This document shows positions 33,569 to 42,581 of a stretch of DNA of 64,000 nucleotides, one piece after another. Source of the DNA: Xiheimicrobium sp052034585 (GTDB taxonomy: Bacteria; Myxococcota; Myxococcia; Myxococcales; Myxococcaceae). Every line of letters starts with the position of its first letter. Within the stretch, counting starts at the first letter, position 1. A program made the translations under genes and the position numbers. Where the stretch lies: contig JBPOIJ010000022.1 in assembly GCA_052034585.1 (NCBI GenBank), forward strand, positions 1-64,000. The letters are read 5' to 3'. Below the pieces are notes generated by a model. That model saw only the letters and a list, made by a program, of their open reading frames with translations, ran no database searches and had not been told where the DNA came from.

Positions 33569-34024
33569 TCACCTCAGCGGGCACCCAGTCGCCAGGACCG
33601 AGGGATCGACCGGCTCTCCGTGATCGAAGACGATCTTCCAACCGCCCGCCTCGCGACGCCAAATCGACGAGAAGCGGCCGATGAGCTGCCCTGAGGGATC
33701 GCAGACGGGTCCCGCGCTGAGGGCGAGCGTGCCGGAGTCGAGGACCTCCACCGTGTCGGGTGCCCAGGAAAACGGCGCCGCGCCCTGAAAGTACTTCGCC
33801 CAGCGCTCGCTCACCGCCGCCTTCCCGCGAAGCGGCGCCTTTCCGGTGAAGAAGATCGCCTCGTCAGCGAGGTGCGCCTGAAACGCGGTGAAGTCGCGAT
33901 CAGCCATCGCCTTGGCGAACGCGCGCTCGGTGGTGTCGACGTCGGCTCGAGCCTCGGCGCCGGAGCGTGCTGGGAGGTGGGCGCAGGACAGCCCGAGCAG
34001 GACGAGAGAGATGAGCGTTCGCAT
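33569..34024 (-). CDS. NTF2-like (SnoaL/DUF4440-type) lipoprotein
   Basis: The 151-aa product starts MRTLISLVLLGLSC, a lipoprotein leader. The mature part follows the NTF2-like plan: a helical N-terminus (ERAFAKAMADRDFTAFQAHL), DEAIFFTGKAPLRGKAAVSE, then FSSIWRREAGGWKIVFDHGE with the family's typical Trp-rich strand. DUF4440-like members often bind small ligands or act as isomerases. No catalytic residue can be assigned here. It is monocistronic and convergent with the small-gene pair. Confidence 0.8.
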   Translation of the reverse strand: MRTLISLVLLGLSCAHLPARSGAEARADVDTTERAFAKAMADRDFTAFQAHLADEAIFFTGKAPLRGKAAVSERWAKYFQGAAPFSWAPDTVEVLDSGTLALSAGPVCDPSGQLIGRFSSIWRREAGGWKIVFDHGEPVDPSVLATGCPLR

Positions 34025-34247
34025 CGCGCCCTCGTAGCACTCCCGAGGGTGACGACGTCGGCGCTGGTCGATCCCTCGAACGGGCGCTGGGTTCTCGCTT
34101 CAAGGGGCTGGCTCCACCTCGAAGGGCTCCCCGGGTCGAACATGGCGTTCGACGAGTCGATCGCAGCGCGACGCGCTCCCCTTCGACTGCCGGGAGGGCG
34201 GAACGCCACGGTGACAGCTTCGACCGTCTCGTCGTAAGGGCGAGCCC

Positions 34248-35753
34248 ATGCCGTTGTCGCTGGACGAAGTTCGACAGGCCACTGCCTTGTTGCGCCGCCT
34301 CTTGGATGATCGAGGGCTGCTCGACGAAGTCCCACTCGCCGAGGCCAAGGCGCTGCTCGAGGCCGCGGGACGACTCGCGAGCCCTCCGAAGGACGAGCAG
34401 TTTCGCTTCCTCCGTCACAAGAACCGGAAGGAGCGGCTGGAGAAGCGGTTGCAGGATCGAGCCGCGCGCGCCGAAGCGGCGATTCGTCAGGCACGAAAGA
34501 GCCCGGTGTTCGTCGCGCCGCAGAACATTCTCGGCAGCGGCCTTCCGCACCAACCACGCACCGGTCGGCTGCTCGACAAGCCCTTCCACTGCTACGTCTG
34601 CAAGCGCGAGTTCCGCGAGGTGCACCACTTCTACGACTCGATGTGCCTCGAGTGCGGTGACTTCAACTACCTGAAGCGGTTTCAGGTCGCGCCGCTCGAC
34701 GGGAAGATCGCGCTCATCACCGGCGGGCGGGTGAAGATCGGCTACCAGGCCTCGCTGATGCTGCTGCGCTCGGGTGCGCACGTGATCGCGACCACTCGCT
34801 TTCCCCATGACGCGAGCCAGCGCTACCTGCGCGAGCCCGACTTCACCAAGTGGGGCCATCGGCTCGAGATCTACGGGCTCGATCTCCGCCACGCGCCCTC
34901 GGTCGAGCTCTTCGCCGAGTACCTCGGCCGCACCCACGAGCGGCTCGACATCGTGATCAACAACGCGGCGCAGACGGTGCGGCGCCCGCCAGGGTTCTAC
35001 CGGCACCTCGCCGAGCTCGAGGGCTCGCATGTCCGCGCGCTGCCGGAAGCGTCTCAGCAGCTGCTGGCGGGCCACTCCGCGCTGGTGGAGCAGGTCAGGC
35101 CTCGCGCGACCCAGGAGCTCGCCACCTTTCGTTCGCACGATCCCGCGGTCGGCGTGCACAGCTCGGCCGCGCTCTCGCTCGTCCCGTACGATCTCGAGCA
35201 GGACTCGAGCCACGCGTTTCCCGAGGGACGGCTCGATGCCGATCTCCAGCAGGTCGATCTGCGCACGGTGAACAGCTGGCGGCTCAAGCTCGGAGAGGTC
35301 GCCACCGGCGAGATGCTCGAGGTGCACCTGGTGAACGCGGTCGCGCCGTTCATCTTGTGCGGAAAGCTCCGCGCGCTGATGACCCGGAAGCGTGAGGGCT
35401 GGGGCCACGTGGTGAACGTGTCGGCGATGGAAGGCAGCTTCTCGCGCGGCACCAAGACGGACAAACACCCGCACACGAACATGGCGAAGGCGGCGCTCAA
35501 CATGCTGACCCTCACCAGCGCGCCCGATTACGCGACGAGCCAGTTGGCGATGAACGCGGTCGATACCGGCTGGGTCACCGACGAGGATCCCGCGCAGCAC
35601 GCCGAGCGGAAGACGACCGAGCTCGGCTTCGAGCCGCCGTTGGACATCGTGGACGGCGCGGCTCGCGTCGTCGACCCGGTCTTCGAGGCCGAACGAACCG
35701 GCACCTTCGTCTGGGGCAAGTTCTTCAAGGACTACAAGCCGACGAGCTGGTGA
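34248..35753 (+). CDS. SDR-family protein with zinc ribbon and altered active site
   Basis: In this 501-aa protein, residues 1-110 are helical. C115, C118, C133 and C136 form a zinc ribbon. A short-chain dehydrogenase fold starts at about 150 with the nucleotide site TGGRVKIG (158-165) and NNAA (238-241). An insertion of about 100 residues (245-345) follows. Ser392 and Lys414 fit the catalytic Ser and Lys of SDRs, but the position of the catalytic Tyr (four before Lys) holds Thr410 (context PHTNMAKAAL). It may therefore have lost oxidoreductase activity or use another residue. The ATG at 34248 fits; no operon partners. SDR fold is clear, activity uncertain. Confidence 0.85.
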   Translation: MPLSLDEVRQATALLRRLLDDRGLLDEVPLAEAKALLEAAGRLASPPKDEQFRFLRHKNRKERLEKRLQDRAARAEAAIRQARKSPVFVAPQNILGSGLPHQPRTGRLLDKPFHCYVCKREFREVHHFYDSMCLECGDFNYLKRFQVAPLDGKIALITGGRVKIGYQASLMLLRSGAHVIATTRFPHDASQRYLREPDFTKWGHRLEIYGLDLRHAPSVELFAEYLGRTHERLDIVINNAAQTVRRPPGFYRHLAELEGSHVRALPEASQQLLAGHSALVEQVRPRATQELATFRSHDPAVGVHSSAALSLVPYDLEQDSSHAFPEGRLDADLQQVDLRTVNSWRLKLGEVATGEMLEVHLVNAVAPFILCGKLRALMTRKREGWGHVVNVSAMEGSFSRGTKTDKHPHTNMAKAALNMLTLTSAPDYATSQLAMNAVDTGWVTDEDPAQHAERKTTELGFEPPLDIVDGAARVVDPVFEAERTGTFVWGKFFKDYKPTSW

Positions 35754-35798
35754 GTCGTGATCTGCGAACCACCGCCCAACTGAGGGCGTGCGCGCGAC

Positions 35799-36848
35799 TC
35801 ACGGCAGGCTTCGCGCCTTCCCCCACAAGGAGGCCGACCGCCAGAGCAGATCGTACGGCCCTCGGTTGGCGTTGGTGACGTAGGCGAAGGCGAGGCCGCT
35901 CGTCGGGTCGGCGCCAGCCACCGTGCAGAACGCTCCGGCGTGACCGAAGCACGCGCTCGTTCCGATGAAGCCGTAGAGCGACGGCATCGCCTGGCCGAGG
36001 AGAAATCCACGCCCGATTCGGAGCGGGAGCCGGTTCGAGCGATCGAGCCCCGCGGCGTGCACGCGGGTGTAGGTCGCGATCGTCTCCGCCGAGATGAGCC
36101 CGCCGCCGCCGTCGAGCAAGAGCTCGTAGAACCGCGCCAGGGCCTCGGCGGTCGCGATCAACTGCGCGCCGGGACAGACGGTCGCGAGGCTCAGTGGGTC
36201 GTTCTGTACTTCCTCCCAACGCGCCGAGAGCTCCACGCCCGCGACGACACGTCTGCCGCCGACCCAATAGCTGCGCGCGATCAACTCGGTGGTGGTGAAG
36301 CGGGCGGCGAGGCCGAGGCGATCGAAGAGCTCCTTCCCGAGGAATTCGGGCAGCGATTGCCCGGCGGCGCGCGCGACGACTTCACCCAGAATCCACCCGT
36401 ACTCGTACGGCGCGTAGGCGATGACGCCACGAGGATGACGCGGCGGGGTCTCGGCGACGGCGCGACGGATCGCGTCTGGATCTCGCCAGAGCCGCTCGTC
36501 ACGCACGACGTCGGGCAAGATGATGCCGGCGCGATGGGTCAGCACGTCGAGCACCGTTCGATCCTTCGGCCACTCGGGAACGAAGTGCGACAGCGGTCGA
36601 TCGACCGAGAGCAACCCGCGCTCTTCGAGCAAGGCGACGGCGAAGGCGACGAAGGGCTTCGAGGCCGAGAACACCTGAAAGCGCGTCGAGCTGGTGACCT
36701 CGACCCGCGGCTCTCCGTCACGAAGACCGGAGGCGAGACCGAGCGCGAGGTTCGCCACGGTCGTGCCTCGCCGACGAACGACGAGCTGGCCACCCGGAAA
36801 GGCGCCGCGGTCGTGCTGCCTTCGAAAGGCGGCTTCCAGCGCGTTCAT
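35799..36848 (-). CDS. Beta-lactamase-fold serine hydrolase (class C/esterase type)
   Basis: The 349-aa product starts MNALEAAFRRQHDRGAFPGG. It carries the Ser-x-x-Lys motif SASK at 61-64 (context FQVFSASKPF) and a Tyr-containing second motif (YAPYEYGWILGE). A His-Ala-Gly near the end (FGHAGAFC) stands in for the KTG-type box of beta-lactamase/esterase families. The family hydrolyses esters or beta-lactams, or cross-links peptidoglycan as a peptidase. No signal peptide is seen, so a cytoplasmic esterase is more likely. Upstream in-frame ATG codons (up to 36926) add Arg-rich sequence. It is divergent from the NTR-like pair. Confidence 0.85.
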   Translation of the reverse strand: MNALEAAFRRQHDRGAFPGGQLVVRRRGTTVANLALGLASGLRDGEPRVEVTSSTRFQVFSASKPFVAFAVALLEERGLLSVDRPLSHFVPEWPKDRTVLDVLTHRAGIILPDVVRDERLWRDPDAIRRAVAETPPRHPRGVIAYAPYEYGWILGEVVARAAGQSLPEFLGKELFDRLGLAARFTTTELIARSYWVGGRRVVAGVELSARWEEVQNDPLSLATVCPGAQLIATAEALARFYELLLDGGGGLISAETIATYTRVHAAGLDRSNRLPLRIGRGFLLGQAMPSLYGFIGTSACFGHAGAFCTVAGADPTSGLAFAYVTNANRGPYDLLWRSASLWGKARSLP

Positions 36849-36924
36849 TGCCCGCCTTCTGGCACGCCCGCCGGGCACGCTCATCAACGTTCCCAGCGCT
36901 CGCCGAAAGCGCGATGGTAGGGCC

Positions 36925-38163
36925 ATGCGAGCCCTTCTTCTGATCGTGGTCGCGGCTGCAGTGCTGCTCCCCACCTCCTCCGAGGCGTGCAGCTGCCGGG
37001 AACCCGGCCCACCGTGCGAGACGATGTTCTCGTCGACCGTCTTCGTCGGCACCGCGGTGAAGACCGAGAGCACCTCGGAGATCGGCGGCGCCACGACCTT
37101 CGACGTCACCGAGACGCTCCATGCGCCGATACCGCTGGGGAAGACGGTGAAGGTTCACCACCTGCTCGTCAGCAGCATCTGCGGGCTCATCTTCAATCCC
37201 GGGACCGCGTACGTGGTCTACGCCGACGAGGTGAACGGTCTGCTCCAAGCCGGAGCCTGTTCACGAACCCACCCGCTCGCCGAGCGGGACGAAGACGTCA
37301 CCTTCGCGCGGTCGAACCCCAGCCGTGAGCGCGCCGTCGTCCAAGGCAAGCTCGTGCGCGCGGAAGGACACGAGCGGGCGCCCTTCAAGAACGCCGAGGT
37401 GCAGGTCGCCGACGCGGGGATCTCGGCCAAGGTGAACGCCGCTGGCGCGTTCACCCTCGAGCTGCCGCCCGGCCGCTACCGCCTCGACGTGACCTCTCAA
37501 TGGCTCGAACGGTTCGGCTCGGAGCGCTCGACGCTGCTCGCGATCGATCACCCGGCGGCCTGCCTCAAGCCCGTCATCATGGTGTCGTGGAACGGGAAGA
37601 TTCGAGGGAAGGTGACTCAGGCGAACGCGCCGGTGGCCCACGTCGAGGTGATCGCCATCTCCGAGATCGAGCGCAACCGGCACTGGCGGTTGTCGGCGGT
37701 GAGCGGGGCGGACGGCACCTTCGAGATCACCGGCGTCGAGCCTGGGGAATATTGGGTGGCCGTGTCTGCGCCCGACTTCGGGGGCCCGAGCGCTCAGTCG
37801 CCCTACCCGCCCACCTGGGCGCCGAACGCAGCGAAGCCCTCGAAGGCGAAGACGGTGCGCGTCGAGCCCTCGGGGACGGGGACGATCGATCTTCAGCTGC
37901 CTCCGCGGCTTCCCACCTACTCGCTCAAGGTCGTCGTCAATGGGGCCAACGGCGCTCCGGTCAAGGGCGCACACGTCGCCGTCACTCCGGCGTCCGGCAA
38001 GCGCACTGCCGGAGGCTCGACGGACGAAGCGGGAGTGGTCGCGCTCCAAGAGATCGGCGGCGTCGAACTGTCGATTCGCGCCTGCACCAGCGCGCTGAAG
38101 AACTGCGTCGACGGTAAGCGCACCCTGACGGCGGACTCGAAGGTCGAGCTCACCCTCAAGTGA
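36925..38163 (+). CDS. NTR/TIMP-like and carboxypeptidase-regulatory surface protein A
   Basis: A 412-aa secreted protein. After signal peptide MRALLLIVVAAAVLLPTSSE, the mature end begins ACSCREPGPPC, the Cys-x-Cys start typical of netrin/TIMP-like (NTR) modules. Residues to about 130 form that domain (with CGLIF and a later CSRTH). Two or three beta-sandwich units of the carboxypeptidase-regulatory type follow (GTFEITGVEPGEYWVAVS-like). TIMP-like domains in bacteria are poorly studied; protease inhibition or binding is possible. It overlaps the next paralogue (GTGA at 38160). Confidence 0.78.
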   Translation: MRALLLIVVAAAVLLPTSSEACSCREPGPPCETMFSSTVFVGTAVKTESTSEIGGATTFDVTETLHAPIPLGKTVKVHHLLVSSICGLIFNPGTAYVVYADEVNGLLQAGACSRTHPLAERDEDVTFARSNPSRERAVVQGKLVRAEGHERAPFKNAEVQVADAGISAKVNAAGAFTLELPPGRYRLDVTSQWLERFGSERSTLLAIDHPAACLKPVIMVSWNGKIRGKVTQANAPVAHVEVIAISEIERNRHWRLSAVSGADGTFEITGVEPGEYWVAVSAPDFGGPSAQSPYPPTWAPNAAKPSKAKTVRVEPSGTGTIDLQLPPRLPTYSLKVVVNGANGAPVKGAHVAVTPASGKRTAGGSTDEAGVVALQEIGGVELSIRACTSALKNCVDGKRTLTADSKVELTLK

Positions 38164-39398
38164 GCCGGCTCGTGCGCGTCTTGGCCTTGCTCTTCGCGGT
38201 GGGTACGGCGCTCTCTGCCTCGAGCGCGATGGCGTGCTCCTGTCGCGCACCGGGGCCGCCGTGCGAGTCGATGTTCTCGGCGACGGTCTTCGTCGGCAAG
38301 GTGACGAAGACGGCCCCGCTCACCAACGCGACGATGCGCACGACCTTCGAGGTGCTCGAGACCCTCAACGCGAAGACGCCGCTCGGGAAGACCGTCGAGC
38401 TGGACCACCTCTCGGTCGGCAGCATGTGTGGCCTCACCTTCGCCGAAGGCACCACCTACGTCGTCTACGCGGGCGGCCGCGACGGCAAGCTCTCGGTCGG
38501 CGCCTGCAGCCGGACGCACCTCCTCACCAAGAAGGACGAAGACGTCGAGTTCGCCCACCGGCTCGGCAAGCGGGACAAGGCGGTGGTGAATGGGCTGATC
38601 GTTCGAGCCGACGGGCACGAGCAGGCGCCGATCGCTGGAGCAGTGGTGAAGGTGAAGGGCCGCGAGGCGAGCGCGACGATCGACCCGAAAGGAGCGTTCT
38701 CGCTCGACCTCGAGCCGGGGTCGTACGAGCTCGAGCTGGTGTCGCCCTCGATCACCCAGTGGCGACGAGAGCCGATCCTCGTCGAGGTACCCCACCCCGC
38801 CGCCTGCCCCCGCCCGGAGATCAGCGTGGCGTGGAACGGCACGATTCGGGGCAAGGTGACCAGCGACGGCGCCGCGGTCGCCGGCCTCAACGTTCACGCG
38901 CTCGCGAAGAAGCCCGCGCTGCAGCACTGGAACCTCCTCGGGCGAACGGGAGACGACGGCAGCTACGAGATCCACGGAATCGAGCCGGGGACCTTCTTCG
39001 TCGTGGTCTCGCCGAAAGACTCGGGAGGCCCCAGCGCCGACTCGCCGTATCCGACGACGTGGGCTCCCGGGGTCGGCACCCAGGACAAGGCGAAGAGCGT
39101 CACCATCGGGAAGGCGGGCACAGCGACGATCGATCTCGAGCTGCCGGCACGACTCCAAACCCACCGGCTCGAGGTGCTGGTGAAGAAGGCAAACGGCGAA
39201 CCGCAGAGAGGCGCGGTGGTCAACGTCATCCCCACCGGCGGCACCCGCAGCACCGGAGGGGCGACCAACGAGCAGGGGCGCTTCGAGCTGCGAGAGCTGG
39301 GCGGTCTCGAGCTCACCGTTCGAGCGTGCATGGGGCCGTGCGTCGAGACCCGAACGACCTTGTCGGCCGACGCGAAGGTGGAGCTGATGCTGAAGTGA
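38160..39398 (+). CDS. NTR/TIMP-like and carboxypeptidase-regulatory surface protein B
   Basis: This 412-aa paralogue is co-linear with the upstream gene. Signal peptide LALLFAVGTALSASSAMA is followed by the mature start CSCRAPGPPC. Residues such as SMCGLTFAEGTTYVVYAG and VGACSRTH line up with copy A. The later part repeats the carboxypeptidase-regulatory units (YEIHGIEPGTFFVVVS). The two genes evidently arose by tandem duplication and their lengths are equal. GTG start at 38160 overlaps the upstream stop, so they are co-translated. A short further frame with a signal-like start overlaps its stop (see 39396). Confidence 0.78.
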   Translation: MSRLVRVLALLFAVGTALSASSAMACSCRAPGPPCESMFSATVFVGKVTKTAPLTNATMRTTFEVLETLNAKTPLGKTVELDHLSVGSMCGLTFAEGTTYVVYAGGRDGKLSVGACSRTHLLTKKDEDVEFAHRLGKRDKAVVNGLIVRADGHEQAPIAGAVVKVKGREASATIDPKGAFSLDLEPGSYELELVSPSITQWRREPILVEVPHPAACPRPEISVAWNGTIRGKVTSDGAAVAGLNVHALAKKPALQHWNLLGRTGDDGSYEIHGIEPGTFFVVVSPKDSGGPSADSPYPTTWAPGVGTQDKAKSVTIGKAGTATIDLELPARLQTHRLEVLVKKANGEPQRGAVVNVIPTGGTRSTGGATNEQGRFELRELGGLELTVRACMGPCVETRTTLSADAKVELMLK

Positions 39399-39487
39399 TC
39401 CGTGCGACCGTGTTGCTCCTGACCTTGGCTGCGGACGGCGGGGTGTCGATGACACGGACCCAGCTCGCGCCCGATGCGAGGTGGTCG
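39396..39487 (+). other. Start of a possible truncated third gene (signal-like frame)
   Basis: A GTG at 39396 overlaps the preceding TGA in the same GTGA manner as the previous gene pair. It reads MIRATVLLLTLAADGGVSMT, like a signal peptide. The frame then enters sequence that is antisense to the phosphatase gene and loses protein character. I read it as a possible stub of another secreted protein lost from the operon, not a working gene. Confidence 0.25.
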
Positions 39488-39958
39488 TCAGCGTGTTTCG
39501 AGCCAAGCGCGCTGCTCGGCGGTGTCGGGCACGGAGAAGCCTCGACAGGCAGTGAGGCGCTCGAACGCGTCGGCGAGCGAGACGCCGAACCGAACGAGAA
39601 TCGCGGCAGCAACCAGCGACGATCGCCCGATGCCCATGCGGCAGTGAATGACGATCCGACGGCCCGCTCGTGCCAACGCCTCGAGGCGGTCGATCAGCGC
39701 ACGGAAGGCCGCCTGGTCGCCCGGGACGCCGCGGTCCGGAAGAGGAAAGCCGATGAACTCGAGCCCAGCAGCGGCGGCGAAGCTGGGCTCTTCGACGAGC
39801 TGAAGCTCGGCGACCTCGTCAGGCTCGAGACACGAGACGAGCACCTCCACACCGTCTCTCGAGAGCGATCGACATTCATCCTCGAGCCAATCGCCTCCGC
39901 GTGGCCGGGCGGCGATGCCGAGCCGAACGTCGTGAGAGTCGATCCAATACGGTCGCAT
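39488..39958 (-). CDS. Dual-specificity-type protein phosphatase
   Basis: A 156-aa protein of the Cys-based (PTP/DSP) phosphatase superfamily. The P-loop is HCRMGIGRSS, with Cys106 as nucleophile and Arg112 in C-x5-R. Asp75 in FPLPDRGVP is the likely general acid, and the helix after the P-loop (LVAAAILVRFGVSLADAFE) is also typical. The compact length suits a cytoplasmic DSP. It could act on phosphoproteins from the nearby kinases or on small molecules such as nucleotides; substrate unknown. ATG at 39958, divergent from the 171-aa gene that starts 27 bases away. Confidence 0.88.
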   Translation of the reverse strand: MRPYWIDSHDVRLGIAARPRGGDWLEDECRSLSRDGVEVLVSCLEPDEVAELQLVEEPSFAAAAGLEFIGFPLPDRGVPGDQAAFRALIDRLEALARAGRRIVIHCRMGIGRSSLVAAAILVRFGVSLADAFERLTACRGFSVPDTAEQRAWLETR

Positions 39959-39984
39959 GTGAAACCCTTGCTCCTGGAGGCAGC

Positions 39985-40500
39985 ATGCCTGAACGGGTGA
40001 TGGTGTACTTGAAGAGATCGGTCGCGCACGTCAGCGGCGCCCGGCTGGTCGAGGAGCTCGAGCAAGCAGACCTGATGACGCTCGCCGAGTCCCTCGAACT
40101 CCCCGAAGGTGAAGAGGCTGCGGTCGACGCGATGTGGGAGGTCTTCAGCCTCACGCCCGAGGGCGCGACCGACATCGACGGCATCGAGCTCACCTTTCAT
40201 CGCGAGCATCGGCCGGTGCAGGTGAGGCGGGGGCCGCCGCTCGAGGGCGAGCTGGAGGAACTCCTGGAATCGCTCGAGGGCCAAGACGGTGCCGATCGCG
40301 TGCGTACGCATCTCGAGGCCACCACCGAGATCGTCGAGTTCGAGATGGGAATTCCTGGGTCGCATCACCTCGGTGCGACGATCAGCGAAGTGCTCGCCTT
40401 CTTCCTCGCCGAGCAGGGCGACGGCATCGTCCTCTTCTACCATCGCGAGTTCGCTGCTCCCGACGATCGCGGAAACGCGCTCTTCCGTTTCGAAAACTGA
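39985..40500 (+). CDS. Hypothetical acidic protein, 171 aa
   Basis: The ATG at 39985 has a GGAGG site seven bases before it. The protein starts MPERVMVYLKRSVAHVSGAR and is acidic overall (LEGELEELLESLEGQDGADR), with an alpha/beta mixture and no signal peptide, membrane segment or Cys. No family is recognised. It is monocistronic and lies 46 bases before the S9 peptidase gene, so it could share its transcript. No functional claim is made. Confidence 0.65.
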   Translation: MPERVMVYLKRSVAHVSGARLVEELEQADLMTLAESLELPEGEEAAVDAMWEVFSLTPEGATDIDGIELTFHREHRPVQVRRGPPLEGELEELLESLEGQDGADRVRTHLEATTEIVEFEMGIPGSHHLGATISEVLAFFLAEQGDGIVLFYHREFAAPDDRGNALFRFEN

Positions 40501-40546
40501 CGCGAGATCTGGTTCTCGTCCCGCACGGCTCGAAGTAGACGACGGC

Positions 40547-42574
40547 ATGCTCTCGACCCTGCTCGTCACTGCCCTGCTCAGCCAGGCCCCCGCCAAGACG
40601 CGCCCGTACACCATTCAGGATCAGGTGGCGCTCCGCCGCATCCTCGCCTTCAAGGTCTCGCCCGACGGAACGCGCATCGTCTACCAGCTGCGCACCACCG
40701 ATCTCGAGGCCAACAAGGGCCGCATCGATCTCTGGCTCATGAACGCCGACGGCTCGAACCCCCGCCAGCTCACCAGCGCGCCCGAGCCCGACACCGATCC
40801 CCTCTGGGCGCCGGACGGCAAGTCGATCTTCTTCCTCTCTCCGCGCGGTGGCTCGAGCCAGGTGTGGAGGCTCTCGCTCGACGGCGGTGAGCCGGTGCAG
40901 ATCACCAAGTCGCCCATCGACGTCGACGCCTTCGTGCTCTCGCGCGACGGCACCCAGCTCGCGTTCGCCGCCGAGACCTTCCCCGACTGCGACTCGCTCG
41001 ACTGCACCAAGAAGCGGCTCGACGAGAAGGCGAAGTCGAAGGCGAGCGGCCAGCTCTACGACGGCCTCTTCTTCCGCCACTGGGACACCTGGCGCGACGG
41101 CCGCCGCGCGCACCTCTTCGTGCAGAAGGTCGCCGGAGGCACGCCCGTCGACGTGATGAAGAAGTTCAACGCCGACGCGCCGCCCAAGCCGTTCGGAGGC
41201 TCCGACGAGTTCACCTTCACGCCCGACGGCAAGGGCCTCGTCTTCAGCGCCTGCGACGTGGGCAAGAGCGAGGCCTGGAGCACCGACATCGATCTCTTCC
41301 TCACGCCCGTCGACGGCTCGAAGGCGCCGACGAAGCTCACCACCACCAACCGCGCGACCGACACCCAGCCCACCTTCTCTCCCGACGGCACCCAGCTCGC
41401 CTACCTCGCGATGTCACGGCCGCAGTACGAGGCCGACAAGCTGCGCGTCGTCGTGCGCGACTGGGCGAAGGGCACCGACCGCGTGCTCACCGACGCCTGG
41501 GATCGCTCGCCGCACGGCCTCACCTGGAGCAAGGACGGCAAGACGCTCTACGCGTCGGCGGACGATCTCGGCCAGGCGGCGCTCTTCGGCATCGACGTCG
41601 GCACCGGCCAGGCGACGCGCCTCTTCAACCAAGGCCACGTCACCACCATCGACGCCTCGACCGGCAAGCTCATCTTCGCGCTCGATTCGCTCCTCTCGCC
41701 CGTCGAGCTGGTGAGCCTGTCAGCCGATGGCAAGGGAACTCCGACGTTCCTCACCAAGGTGAACGCCGATTTGCTCGCTGGGGTGAAGCTCGGCCAGCCC
41801 GAGCAGTTCACCTTCACCGGCGCGAAGGGCGACACCGTCTACGCGTACCTGGTGAAGCCGGTCGATTTCGACCCGAAGAAGAAGTACCCGCTCGCGTTCC
41901 TCATTCACGGTGGCCCGCAGGGCAGCTTCGGCAACGACTGGCACTACCGGTGGAATCCGCAGGTCTACGCCGGCCACGGCTACGTCGCGGTGATGGTCGA
42001 TTTCCACGGGAGCACTGGCTACGGCCAGGCCTTCACCGACGCGATCAACGGCGACTGGGGCGGCAAGCCGCTCGAAGATCTCCAGAAGGGCCTCGCGGCG
42101 GCGCAGGCGAAGTACCCCTTCATCGACAAGGATCGGCAGTGCGCGCTCGGCGCGAGCTACGGCGGCTACATGATCAACTGGATCGCCGGCGTCTGGAACG
42201 AGCCGTGGAAGTGCCTGGTGAGCCACGACGGCAACCTCGACGAGCAGATGGCGTACTTCGACACCGAAGAGCTCTGGTTCCCCGAGTGGGAGCACGGCGG
42301 CACGCCCTGGGACAAGAAGGAGGGCTACACCAAGCACAACCCGATCGATCACGTCGGCAAGTGGAAGGTGCCGATGCTCGTCGTCCACGGTGGCAAGGAC
42401 TACCGGGTCGTCGACACCCAGGGCATGTCGTCGTTCACCGCGCTCCAGCGGCGAGGCATTCCGAGCAAGTTCCTCTATTTCCCCGACGAGAATCACTGGG
42501 TGCTCAAGCCGGCGAACAGCGTGCTCTGGCACGAGACGGTGCTCGGCTGGCTCGATCAGTGGACCAAGAAGTGA
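40547..42574 (+). CDS. Prolyl oligopeptidase-family S9 serine peptidase
   Basis: A 675-aa secreted enzyme with the short signal peptide MLSTLLVTALLSQAPA. An N-terminal beta-propeller (about residues 20-400) shows WD40-like TolB blades with repeated PDG (SPDGTRIVYQL, APDGKSIFFLS). The C-terminal alpha/beta-hydrolase carries Ser537 in GASYGGYM, Asp618 in HGGKDYRV and His650 in ENHWVL. This matches dipeptidyl-peptidase/acylaminoacyl-peptidase type S9 enzymes, probably extracellular peptide scavenging. The multihaem-cytochrome gene begins seven bases after its stop, suggesting one transcript. Confidence 0.93.
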   Translation: MLSTLLVTALLSQAPAKTRPYTIQDQVALRRILAFKVSPDGTRIVYQLRTTDLEANKGRIDLWLMNADGSNPRQLTSAPEPDTDPLWAPDGKSIFFLSPRGGSSQVWRLSLDGGEPVQITKSPIDVDAFVLSRDGTQLAFAAETFPDCDSLDCTKKRLDEKAKSKASGQLYDGLFFRHWDTWRDGRRAHLFVQKVAGGTPVDVMKKFNADAPPKPFGGSDEFTFTPDGKGLVFSACDVGKSEAWSTDIDLFLTPVDGSKAPTKLTTTNRATDTQPTFSPDGTQLAYLAMSRPQYEADKLRVVVRDWAKGTDRVLTDAWDRSPHGLTWSKDGKTLYASADDLGQAALFGIDVGTGQATRLFNQGHVTTIDASTGKLIFALDSLLSPVELVSLSADGKGTPTFLTKVNADLLAGVKLGQPEQFTFTGAKGDTVYAYLVKPVDFDPKKKYPLAFLIHGGPQGSFGNDWHYRWNPQVYAGHGYVAVMVDFHGSTGYGQAFTDAINGDWGGKPLEDLQKGLAAAQAKYPFIDKDRQCALGASYGGYMINWIAGVWNEPWKCLVSHDGNLDEQMAYFDTEELWFPEWEHGGTPWDKKEGYTKHNPIDHVGKWKVPMLVVHGGKDYRVVDTQGMSSFTALQRRGIPSKFLYFPDENHWVLKPANSVLWHETVLGWLDQWTKK

Positions 42575-42581
42575 GCTGAGC

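Noticed and set aside
34025..34247. Open frames on both strands before the SDR gene
   Set aside because: Neither reads as a known family and both lack a ribosome site; treated as intergenic.
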